Assembly (NCBI GenBank): GCA_030490835.1
Contig: CM059977.1
Span: 11,002,765-11,066,764, forward strand
Reading direction: 5' to 3'
DNA from: Annona cherimola
Lineage: Eukaryota; Streptophyta; Magnoliopsida; Magnoliales; Annonaceae
DNA: 64,000 nt
Position 1 is the first letter of the stretch, and every line of letters starts with the position of its first letter. This document shows positions 54,401 to 64,000 of this stretch, piece after piece. The notes below the pieces were generated by a model. It saw only the letters and a list, made by a program, of their open reading frames with translations, searched no databases and was not told the DNA's origin. Both the position numbers and the translations under genes were made by a program.

Positions 54401-55240
54401 CACCGAGCATTCCCGCCACAGTATTTGCAATGGGATCGTGCATTCACCAAGCATAAGGGCAAGCATAAAATTATCACACAGCTACAAAAGAAGACAACCA
54501 TCTCGTCAAGCATGAGCAATTTAGAAACAAGAGAAAAGTCATCATGGTAGCCATATCGATCAAAAACAAGTTTGCAAAATGCTTCAACTCAAAAGACGAA
54601 AAGATGGCGGTCACACACAAAGATACGAAAAAAGAAAGAAAGTTGCAGCAAGGATAATTGCCCATTCCATCAAACAACATGAAAAAAGGGAAAAGCGCTA
54701 CCACACGACCAAAGGAGATAGCTACCCAGTTAAGCATATGCAATATGGAAAGGAAAATCCACACACGACCATAGAAGAAGAAACCATGCAGGTAGGCACA
54801 AGCAATTTAAGAAAGGAGGAAAGTCATCATAATAGCTTAGTAAAAACAAGTGTATGGAATATTTCAACCCAAAAGGCGAAAAGGTGACAATCAAGGGATA
54901 TTCACACACAAGGACAAAAGGCAAAGGCATGTAAGGGGCTACTCTCTTTCTTCTATTCCAGCAAGAGGCCTACTACAAGGAATGGAAAGGGGTTGCCCAC
55001 ATCAAACTTCAACAAAGGAAAAGTGGTAGCCACCGCTTCCAAATAATGACTCAACCATAACAGGAAACGGTCTCCCAGCAATCTCTCTTAGTTTTAGGAC
55101 AATCCCGAGACACTTTTCTTTCACAAACGGAAATGCAAGGAAATACTGGCAGAAAGGAAAGCAATCCACAAAGCAAATAGAAAAAGGGAGATACCTGTCT
55201 AAAGCAAGCCCACTGTAAACACTTCAGAAATCCTACCAAT
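51438..55240 (+). other. Non-coding interior of the LTR element
   Basis: A- and C-rich on the plus strand, with only short broken frames such as 51881-52072 and 52291-52494 (charged, no known motif). No YxDD-type reverse transcriptase, D-D-E integrase or protease motif was seen. One copy of the dyad-symmetric 21-mer is at 53925-53945, next to a TATATATATA stretch. Confidence 0.6.
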
Positions 55241-55319
55241 AGTAGGTCAGCAAATCAGAAGCCAAATCCTTGGCACAGGCAAACTGCAAAGAACAAGCAT
55301 AAGATCAACAAACAAAAAC

Positions 55320-55840
55320 TTACTGTGGTAGCAGGCGGCGCAACCCAACCGCCGCCTGAGAAGAAAACAAACAGCAGCAGCGACGGTGGCGGCGACTAGC
55401 GACGACAGCACCCACCGTCGACAAAGAAGAAAACAGCGACCCCAGCCGAAAACGGAGAAGACAACACCAGCTGCGGCGGCAGCAGCGTCGGTGACAAGAG
55501 CGACAAGCGGCAGCAGCCCAAGCTGCCGAAAATGAAGAAGACGGCGTTCGGATAGTAGCAGCCGGGAACGAAGAAGCCGATGGGTGGCGACAGCGGCACG
55601 GTAGAACGACGTTCGGACAGCAGCAGCCGGGAACGGAGAAGCCGACGGGCGGCGACAGCGGCACGACAAAATGGCGTTTGGACAACGGCAGCAGCAACGA
55701 CGACCGCATAGCAACGGCTACAACGGCAATTTTAGCAGCAATGGTGACCGCATAGCAGCGACGGCGACAGCGATTTCAGTAGCAGCAGCAGCCGGAGGGG
55801 AAGGAGAAGGAGATGGCACGAGCAGCGGTGGCGACCAGTA
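55320..55840. repeat. GC-rich GGC/GCA-type repeat region in the LTR element
   Basis: GC-rich trinucleotide-biased sequence. A 65-bp unit (GTTCGGA...CAGCAGCCGGGAACG...GGCGACAGCGGCACG) occurs at 55546-55610 and 55611-55675, with a partial third at 55676. Minus-strand open frames here are products of the bias. Confidence 0.75.
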
Positions 55841-56161
55841 AGAAAAGAGAAAAGGAAAATTAAAGAATAGGGCCCCCATTGGAGACCCTAAAATTTGGTA
55901 AAATGGCAGAAAGCTCCCCGCCATCTCCAAAAATTGCAGAAAACCACCAGATTTAAGAAAGATACAAAGCAGCCCAACAAGCTCCAAGAGTTTTGCAAGA
56001 CAGCCAGCAGCGATCTCTTTTTGCAAAAAGGCCACCCTCAAGCCACATTTGCAGAAAGACCGCTGCAAGTTCACGAAAATTGCAAAAAGACCTAACGACC
56101 TGAAAACTTTTTAGGTCAGCGGGGTGTCCGGCACTTTGCCATTCACCGTCAATACGCTTCT

Positions 56162-56177
56162 AGCAAAGGGGGGTAGC
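56162..56177 (+). other. Polypurine tract
   Basis: AGCAAAGGGGGGTAGC directly precedes the 3' LTR. It would prime plus-strand DNA synthesis. The tract is typical although the last bases are not all purine. Confidence 0.8.
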
Positions 56178-57384
56178 TGTTGACACCCCACCCTTGAACA
56201 CAAAGATGGCTAAATTAGAACGAGAATCAAGCCCAAGCAAATTTAAGGAAAAAGGAAGTTCAAGCAAGCTAAGCGGGCCCTTCCGAACTCAGCCCACGGG
56301 AGCAAAGCTCCACCAAGCCTCAAAGTAAGCTTTTCAACAAACCAAACTCGGCCCACAAGAGCAAAGCTCCTACAGACCACCTCGACAGGCTCCACAATGC
56401 AGCCTAGACGCAACAAACGGGTTTAGCCAAGCTCTAGCCCGCCAGATCCAGACCATCAAGCCTCAGAAGCAGGCTTTTCTACAACTTTGGGCCTCTACAA
56501 CGGCCCACCAAAAACAACGGGCTTAGCCAAGCTCAAGCCCACCAAGCTCAAGCATATGGACCAAGTCCAACATTTCAAGTGGCCAAAGGCCCATGCTACC
56601 ACTAAGCTCAAGCCTATGGACCAAGTCCAACACTTCGAGTGGCCTAAGGCCCATGCTCCCACCTCAAGCTCAAGCCCATGGACTAAGTCCAAACAACTCA
56701 AATAGCCCAAAGCCCACTCCAACACCTATAAAAGGAGGTGCCCCCCTCCTCCTCAAGACACACTTGGAGAGGCATCCCAGAGGGGAGGACGGGAGTCTGC
56801 AGCATAGCCCCGGCTTTCCGATTTTCCCGCTCTACGAGCTCCAAGCTTCTCTTCCACGTTCCCACTTTCCATCTTTCCCATTCTCTCAAATCTTTCGTTT
56901 TTCCCCTTTTCACGCAGTGTAAACCGCCTCGGGTTGGCAGATTTTGCCATATTTGCTTCAATCCAAAGGCTAAAACCTGGACTCTGTACGATTAGTGCCT
57001 TATTTCATTAAAAGTAGGGGCTGATCTCCCTTTAAAGATCAGTGGCGACTCCATTTTCTTTATTTTTGCGCACGTGTTTGAGTTAACGCCCCGGCAAGGC
57101 GGGCGCACACGGGTCCATGGATTCCAGCATAATACGCTGCCGTTATGCTGTCTGATTTGTGACTTGATCCGTGTACGGAAAGTCCCGTCTTAGCCGTTAT
57201 GCTGCCGAATCCACGAGAAAACTAAAAGCCATGAATCCTAACACGTTTTACCCCATATGGATGCAGGAAAACTAAGCCCACGCTGCCGTCTTGGAGGCGT
57301 TGAAAACCCATCCAATACAATCCAGATTTCCAAGGCGCGGAAAACCATTCCGAGCCCATCGTAGCGCTCGCGGCAGGTGCTACA
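56178..57384 (+). repeat. 3' LTR (1207 bp)
   Basis: Same ends and layout as the 5' LTR, including the U3 tandem units and TATA box. It differs by scattered substitutions and lacks a short segment near 57219 that the 5' LTR has. The CCTTG duplication follows at 57385-57389. Confidence 0.93.
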
Positions 57385-57450
57385 CCTTGCCTTGTAAAAC
57401 ATTTGCTGTAATAAAAGTACATTTTCCCTTAAATTGCTTTTGCGAGTAGA

Positions 57451-57600
57451 TATTTTTGTTTTTGATGGGCCGAGCACGGCTGCTCAAGGGCAAATTCAGG
57501 ATGAGGCTGCGAGAGGTGGGATTCGAATCCTTGACAAATAAGGCACCAACCATGGTGTGCCGCCATCTACGCTAACAGGGCTCACAAACTAAGTTTATAG
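57451..57600 (-). mobile_element. Possible tRNA-derived SINE
   Basis: On the minus strand, an A-box-like TTAGCGTAGATGGCGG (near 57575) and a B-box-like AGGATTCGAATCC (near 57525) are spaced as in tRNA promoters. An A-rich tail (ATCAAAAACAAAAAT) lies near 57455. It does not fold as a tRNA that I can complete. No target-site duplication was found. Confidence 0.5.
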
Positions 57601-58610
57601 TTGATCTTATTAAAGAGCATCTATAGTTTCAGAAGAAACTAGTTATAGCTATAGAGATAATAACTAAAGTTACATTTGACAAGATTATACTCAAAGCTTG
57701 CCAAGATGAAGTGAAGCAGACATCCAAGAAATTGTAATTTAGCAGAACGCTGCTAAAATATATAATAATTTGTATCTTATCTAAACTAAAACTTGAATTA
57801 ACCTATATACAATCTCTCACCATTATTTACAAATGTCATGCTCATTTACTAATATGAATTTGATGCAGGGGAATTTTGTTCTTTACATTCAAGGATCCTG
57901 AGAAAATCTAAGCGTTGTAAACAGTTTTCTCTCAATAAAAATTTCATTTATATTATAAGTCTCGATTCAACATCGAAAGTCAAAGATCAGGAGAGTATGA
58001 CTGATTAAGGTACTAAATACAAATTTCTTTTTGAATTTCCCTACCGTGAACTCTTGACAAGAACGTGAGACAATAGCTTCTTGCGATCAAACTCGTACAA
58101 CCTGGCATTAGAACCCAACACACTGCATATGTGGAATTAAAAACATGGAAATTTGATGCCCGACAGCATTCTCTTCGTTCTTGCTAAGTTCTGTCAGGCA
58201 GACGGGATAATAGCATTGTCTCACTCACTTCAGCAAGAGGCATGGTTGTATACACGAACCCAGAATTGTTCCACAGAAATGTTGGGGATGCCTTATAGAA
58301 GTCCGATTTTTATAGCTGGGTATGCTATTTTGGGAGATGACTAGTAGGAGGAAGAATATAGATGCATTTCCCCTTATAGAACCATGGTTAGATCAGCTGT
58401 TGTTGGGAAATGGAAATAGAGAGTGGCCACAGATGTTGAGAAACAAGTGGCGAGGAAGAAAATCACTGTATTATAGTTGCACTATGGTGGGTGGCATACA
58501 AACAAATAAGACCTGTTATTGCTAGCCAACCTCCAGTGAGCGGTGTTGTTGAGATGCTACAAAGAAATATGTATCTTCACAAATTCATCTTGTCCTCAGC
58601 AGGTCTCTAT
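57601..58610. other. Intergenic DNA
   Basis: No gene or element recognised. Some balanced-composition stretches (58140-58560) contain short open frames without family motifs. Confidence 0.35.
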
Positions 58611-58817
58611 TGAAGTTTATGAAGCTATTGACAACACCTTTAGAATTGGAAGAGCGATAATATTTCTAATATACTTGTTTCGGATTATAAAATGCTATTA
58701 TTTGTTTACCAATACGTCTTCTTTGAAGTTTATGAAGCTACTGAGGAAGAGCGATAAATTAATTCCTAATATACTTGTTTCGTATTAGATAATGTTTTTG
58801 CTCACCAATATCTTCCT
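58611..58817. repeat. Tandem duplication, period about 113 bp
   Basis: TGAAGTTTATGAAGCTA begins each copy (58611 and 58724). Both continue with GGAAGAGCGATAA and CTAATATACTTGTTTCG. The copies differ by substitutions and small gaps. Confidence 0.8.
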
Positions 58818-60634
58818 ATAAACCCCTTTTTTTTTTTTGACGAAATCCTAAAAACCATATTTGAGTATTCATCTGATATTCCTGAAGAGAAGATAAAGTG
58901 AATGATTGGTCTCATTTTTTAATATGCAAAACTAATTCAATGGCCCTCAATATATGCGGAAATGCTTCTTGAAGAGTGAGAATGACAGTTGAAATGCATC
59001 ATTTATTTAATCTTAGTTGCAGAATGAATTTGATCAAATGTTTTGTTATAGGGGAATTATCCAACAGAGAGTACAGAGATTTAGGCCCTCCAGCCATCCA
59101 ACATAAATTGAGCCCATTGATTATTGCTCTCTTTCATCCCAACTCCTCATATAAAAGTTAACTTATTGAACTTACCTTGCCCGTGTGGTAACTGGTGGGG
59201 GGCTGATATCCACTCCAAGTTTTGCAAAATAGTCCCCCAAAAGTGGGGGTTTTATAATTTCTCTCAAATAGGAGTTTTTACAAAATTTCCCTTGGTATAG
59301 GGGTGTGCATAAAAAATTTCATTCCATAGTGTGAGGGAATTGAATGTGCCCCATTGTAATAACAAGATGCCACAATGTAAAAATACTAATAAAAAAAATC
59401 AACCTACGGAATTTTAGAAGAGAAATTAATATGTCCCACAATTGAGAAATATAACCCGACTGCTTACAATGGCTTTTGGTCTAAGAAGAAATACAAACCG
59501 ACGAGCCAACAATAAACGCAAGTCATAGAAATTAAAAACATACAAGAATTATAATGTATTGTGAAAGTATGCATATATCATCACTTCAGAACAAACGCCA
59601 AACTATTTGTTCACTGTTCATGTAATCGAGCAGTTGTATCTAAAGTTGGAAGCACTTCAAATGGACAACAGGTGTGGCAGCGTATTCGAGCTTTCCATAT
59701 CTGCTTCCAACATGTGACCAAATTCTTCATAGAAGATTGATTCATTGGGTTTGTTATGCATTGAAGTGCCCCAATCTCTAGTTTCAATTTTAAAATATCC
59801 TTTAATTTTTCGTCCTGGTTTCCACTTCATCCCTCTTGAGATTGTAGACCCAATTCGGAAAGTGTTGCCCACGCTGATACCACCGGCCAATTGTGATATT
59901 CTTGATATTGTCTTCTGTTTATTGAGGAAAATATTAGGGAAAGAGAAAATAAAGAAAAGTGATAAAAGTGAAAAATAGAATTAAACCTCACTTTAGGTGT
60001 GCTAAGAATATCACTTTCCTTAATATAATTTTGCTACACTATTTATTGCTTAGGAAAATTTTGTAATTGCCTCTAAAATACAAAAGTGAAAGACAACTTT
60101 GATTGAATTGAGAGAATTTCGAAATGAGATGACAAATTTGCAAAAAGGTAATGAATACAACAACGTCTATTTGACTTAAGACAAGTTATGAAGATGTTCA
60201 AAAGAAGACAATACAATGTCTTGAAAGAGACAAGGAAAATGATATATGAAAGAAGACAGAAGAAGAGCAATGAATTCAATTGAATGCTCTCTGTCATCTG
60301 CACTAGCCCATATTTATAGGTTTAGAAATGCCACATCATGCAACCCTTCAAATTAATTAGACACAATTCATTTTCAACTCATTGCACCTCTAGAATCTAC
60401 CACATCATCCCATGATGTTTTGGATATTTTTTGCCGTTTTAACGTCTGAATATTTCCAACATCCAATTGTTGCATTCATTGCCGAACCATTGGTTTGCAA
60501 ATAAATATGCCAAAAAAATAGCCGATGGCAAAACTGGAGCCCGCGACCAATTACAATTACAATTTTATGTTGTACATTTATGATATAATGTAACATAATT
60601 TTAATATTAAAAATCCTAACACTCCCCAACAACG
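58818..60634. other. Intergenic DNA with one unidentified open frame
   Basis: A minus-strand frame at 59657-59890 (77 codons; for example KWKPGRKIKGYFKIETRDWG and FYEEFGHMLEADM) has protein-like composition, but I know no family for it and see no flanking exon. It could be a decayed exon. The rest shows nothing recognisable. Confidence 0.35.
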
Positions 60635-60712
60635 GTATTGTTCTTAGGAGTCCCTCACTATCTGTAGAAATCACAAGGGCAGTATTGAGGAAGGCCAGAG
60701 ATTGGAAAAGGT
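60635..60712 (+). pseudogene. Fragment of a BTB/POZ gene 3' end
   Basis: About 78 bp match 38587-38664, the last coding part of the BTB gene in this window: TATCTGTAGAAATCACAAGG is identical, and the frame reads LSVEITRAVLRKARDWKR against LSVEITRAVLREAKDRKI. The stop codon region and the BTB domain are absent. It is a small relic of a duplicated BTB gene, about 22 kb from the intact copy and in the same orientation. Confidence 0.8.
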
Positions 60713-61885
60713 TTCTATTGGATTCTAGTGAAAGAGGTAGCAGTTCTATCTAAAACATGCTGTTGTAGATGTAATGCATGAATGATAATGAAAACCAGTC
60801 TAAGAATTAGCATCTTGCCTAGGGTTCAACAATCAGTGGTTCAATTGAAAGTTGCATTTAGATTATCTAAGCTCTAAGGTGGATTCAAAACGTGACATTT
60901 ATCAACCTAACAGTTGCATACAAGACGGGAGCAGTAACTTTCCACCTTCAATTCATCCGCTTTTAATTTATTAATTACACTTGCAACTTGGTCTGGTAGG
61001 CCCGGTTAGCATTTGGTTTCTTTGCTCTATTTTTGAAGCTTATTTTACTCTATTTTTTTAAAGTCAAGTTGGTTCCAATTTCAATTCCAAATCGGTTTTT
61101 CTAAGATAGTAATGATATTATTTTTAAAAAGTATAATTTCATTGTAAATTTTACTTAAAAATTTATAATGGATATGATAATAATATAATATTAAAATACA
61201 TTTATTAAATGTACCAACTAATAGATAAATTAAGCAAGTTTCTAGATATTTAAAAGATATATTTTAGATCTTTAAATATATATATAATATATTTCATAAA
61301 AGACATGCTGAATATATATTGGTAATTTAGATTGGTTCCAAGTACTCGAACTTCGGAACCTACCTTACCGTACTTGATTGAATAATTTTTTACTTAAAAT
61401 CTACTTGTGTAAGTAGAAAAATAGAAATCTATCATATCTATTTTAGGATATTCAACAAGTTAACCTATAACTACCTTAGTCAAATTGCATCCTAATTTAC
61501 TCTCTCAAAGATAAGAATTCAACTTGGGTTGGATAACCCCAAGGTCTCAACCAACCCAAACTGCCTTGGCCGGATTTCATTTCATCATTTATCCGATTTC
61601 ATGCCGCCGCTACAAATTTTTTTGTGTGACTACCTTTCTCAGGCTCTTTCTCTATATATATATCATGAAGTTCTCAGGCTAAATTTTAATTTTGATGTAT
61701 TTGGTACAACTTTCTCAGGCTAGATTTTAATTCTGATGAATTTGCTAACAAATGTAGCCCGGTCTTATATTAATTATAGCTAAAATTTTATTAATATTTA
61801 TAGTTAAATTTTAATAGTTGCATTAAATATTATCTTTCGTTGCATTTGATGTAAAAGTAATTATATTTAACTAAGAGTTATAATT
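60713..61885. other. AT-rich intergenic DNA
   Basis: No gene recognised. TTCTCAGGCTAGATTTTAAT-like words occur at 61669 and 61712, a short local duplication. Confidence 0.4.
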
Positions 61886-62226
61886 TTGTTAGCCCTACCA
61901 AATAACCTTATTCTTATTTCTTGATTTCATAAAAACTTGTTAATCTAAATGTATTTATTTTAAAATTTTATTATTCTTAAGATATATGTTTTTTGGATTT
62001 TAAACATAAGGATATTTTAATCATTTTAATGATTTAAAAAGGACTAAAATACTATTGTGTTTAAAAATTTAAAAAAAAAGCATATAAACATTACCAAAAA
62101 TGATAAAACTTAGTTTATAAGTTAAATATACATAAATTAAAAGTTCATCAAAAATGAAAGAAATTAAAAAATAGTGTTGTTAGGCCGGTCTAACAAATCA
62201 ATTTGTTAGGACAGATTAACAAGATC
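61886..62226. mobile_element. Foldback element (family A)
   Basis: The left end is TTTGTTAGCCCTACCAAATAA and the right end contains GTTGTTAGGCCGGTCTAAC and ACAGATTAACAAGATCAC. The inner core TTAATCTAAATGTATTTATT and its complement are present. Non-coding. Confidence 0.6.
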
Positions 62227-63329
62227 ACACCTCCTTAACTGAATATCATTACTTAAAGATAAAACAATAAAATATTTACGGCTAATGATAAATTGTAGCT
62301 AAAATATTCTAGGGTATGCAATCAAATATATATTATAATAATTAAAAATTAACTACATAAAACAAAATTTGTTACTTTGAACTTGTTAGATTCATCCCCA
62401 TGTACTTATTTGGCATTATTTTTAAAAATAAAAGCTAGATTCATTGTTATTGACAAACTAAAAAAAAATATTTTATGTTTATTATTTGCGTTTAAAATTT
62501 GTAAACAAATTAGAATATTGATTTCTTATGAAATAATGGAAGGATTTTAACCATATGTAACCTGTCAAAAGAATTGTCTTAGACTAGTTTAAATTAACAA
62601 TAATCTACCTAATTTAAAGAGGGTTGGGTTAGGAATCTTGATTTGGTGATGCGATGCGAGTCAAGATTTGAAATCTGTATTTCAATTCTGGAGGTTGGGT
62701 GGGCCAACCATGTCCGAACCCCGCCCAACAAGGTGTAAATTATTTTTTATAAATCATGTGACTTATTTATATAAATTAGGTTTGTTAAATAAACTTGTTT
62801 AACTTTATGATTCATTTATGTGAATATACGTTTAACTTTATAACTTGTTCATACAGATAAGTTTTTATTTCTTAGTTGCATATAGGTTATTTAAATTATG
62901 TCTTTTACATAATTTATCGATGAAACAAAATATATAATCAATGTTATTTATATTTTTCAAGAATGAATATTATTATTTTGCAATTCAGCAATTTTAATTG
63001 TAATGCAAAATTTACGTCTATGTTTTTTTTTTAACGTTGATATATATATATTTATCAAGATCAAGTTGTAAAAAAAATTATTTTAAAAATTTAACTGTCA
63101 CTTTGTTACGACAATTGTGCTTTACTCCACGAAATTGTAAAATATCGAAAGATTTAACCATTAAATTTATTATAGACGTGAGATTATATTGATATATGTA
63201 TAAATTTTTAAAACTTTTTACTAGCTTTTGTACCCAAATCTATTATCTGGATATCAAGCTGAAGTTTGTGGCAAGACCTATTAAAAAAAAAGGTGAGTTT
63301 CGAACTGATAAAAGGTAGGATGGAACTAT
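62227..63329. other. AT-rich intergenic DNA
   Basis: No gene or clear element. A GGCCAACCATGTCCGAACCC stretch at 62702 may be a fragment of the AACCCG-rich repeat family. Confidence 0.4.
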
Positions 63330-63480
63330 GGGTGCAACTTGGGCCGGGTTCAGCCCGGCCCGCCGAACCCGAAAATATGCAGTGTTGAAACTCTAAGCTT
63401 TTCAACCCGAACCCGATTTTTGAGCCCGAACCCTGTAAAACCGAACCCGAATTTGCATTTATATAAAATATATAATTTAT
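63330..63480. mobile_element. GGGTGCAACTT repeat element, left part
   Basis: The head GGGTGCAACTTGGGCCGGGT matches the start of the element at 40468 and is followed by several CCCGAACCCGA words. The AT-rich part follows; the right end is not seen. Confidence 0.55.
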
Positions 63481-64000
63481 ATTATAATAATAATATATTA
63501 TAATAATAACATATTACTCATGGATGGATGATGGACAACAGGAGTACGGCATGGCAGGCATTGACAGCTCATCGCCGAGACAATCTAACATCTTAAGTGA
63601 TTTCAACAAAATACCTATTTCCAATTTACATTACGATATAGGTCCAACAGTTTTTTTAAAAAAAATTACTCTTCACGCCTTTTCTACTGAAGCCTTTTGA
63701 CCAACGAAATCCTGTGATACTAAATATTAAATTTTTTTGAGATCTTTTTTTTCAACAGAAAAATTTATGAGAACTTTAAAATTATAGTTGTAAAATAAGC
63801 TTAAAACAATAGAGGAGTAAAAAAATACAATTAATGATTAATAATACAATTTTATTGACAACGTTTACACATAATCCATATTCTACTTGATACAAAGAGA
63901 ATGCTCAAAACAAGTTTCTTTCTTTCTACTCTTAAGCGGTATTTGAATTTTTCTTAATGTCATACAATAAATTGTTTTTAAAACTTTTTTATATAATAGA
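63481..64000. other. AT-rich right end of window
   Basis: No gene or element recognised. Confidence 0.4.

Larger units (their letters stand above)
48517..57384 (+). mobile_element. Non-autonomous Tat/Ogre-like LTR retrotransposon, gag only
   Basis: This is a complete 8868-bp element: two LTRs with TGTTGACACC...GGTGCTACA ends, exact 5-bp target-site duplication CCTTG (48512-48516 and 57385-57389), a primer site at 49742, a polypurine tract at 56165-56173 and a decayed gag at 50417-51437. I see no protease, reverse transcriptase, RNase H or integrase motif in the 4.7 kb after gag, on either strand. It therefore fits gag-only elements (TR-GAG) or large retrotransposon derivatives (LARD), to be moved by an autonomous relative. 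The gag sequence and tRNA-Arg-type primer site suggest the Tat/Ogre branch of Ty3/gypsy. The LTRs differ by about 5% by eye over their first 385 bases, so the insertion is not recent. Confidence 0.9.

Noticed and set aside
55247..55714. Long minus-strand frames rich in Cys, Arg, Leu and Ser
   Set aside because: Caused by CAG/GGC-type bias in the retroelement interior; three overlapping frames are open at once, as expected of biased DNA.
57510..57590. tRNA gene suggested by a B-box GATTCGAATCC
   Set aside because: No complete cloverleaf can be formed; a tRNA-derived SINE explains the A and B boxes better.
62700..63430. Telomere-like AACCCGA heptamers as an interstitial telomere
   Set aside because: Units are irregular and differ from TTTAGGG; they sit inside a repeat element with a defined head also found at 40468.

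Overview
This is a stretch of nuclear DNA from a flowering plant. It is AT-rich, its genes have GT-AG introns, and class III (secretory) peroxidases, a plant-type BTB/POZ protein and a eukaryotic tRNA pseudouridine synthase are recognisable. Most of the rest is transposon-derived. The species cannot be fixed from the sequence. No rRNA, true tRNA, CRISPR array or bacterial operon was seen.

Layout. (1) 1-16.1 kb: two class III peroxidase genes on the minus strand. The first (1-658) runs off the left edge. The second (13454-16003) is complete, with four exons and 319 residues. Both have the same exon borders, so they look like members of a tandem family. Between them lie a CACTA-like element, a 5'-truncated LINE and several small non-autonomous DNA elements. 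(2) 16-27.5 kb: gene-poor, AT-rich DNA with MITEs (small non-autonomous DNA elements), a short SINE nested in a foldback element, a long-TIR element with an exact 9-bp target-site duplication, and three short coding-like segments that I could not identify. (3) 27.6-35.3 kb: an intron-containing tRNA pseudouridine synthase (TruA family) on the plus strand with at least eight reading-frame breaks, either a young pseudogene or a badly resolved sequence. Its introns hold a cluster of MITEs, tandem duplications and a run of 36 G. (4) 37.3-38.7 kb: an apparently intact three-exon BTB/POZ gene whose first intron is of the rare GC-AG type. (5) 39-48.5 kb: more foldback and Tourist-like elements, and a CT-rich leader-like region near 41.3 kb without a clear coding body. 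(6) 48517-57384: a complete LTR retrotransposon with TG...CA ends, a 5-bp target-site duplication CCTTG, a tRNA-Arg-type primer site and a polypurine tract. It carries a decayed gag of the Tat/Ogre type and no visible protease, reverse transcriptase, RNase H or integrase, so it is non-autonomous. It also carries five 32-bp hairpin-forming leader repeats and a dyad-symmetric 21-mer at three distant places. (7) 57.4-64 kb: SINE-like and tandem repeats, a small decayed copy of the 3' end of a BTB/POZ gene, and further MITE relatives.

The genes do not form a pathway. The peroxidases act in the cell wall or apoplast, the BTB protein is probably an adaptor for CUL3 ubiquitin ligases, and the pseudouridine synthase would modify organellar or cytosolic RNA. 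The most unusual material is inside the non-autonomous LTR element and in the small-element families that recur across the window.
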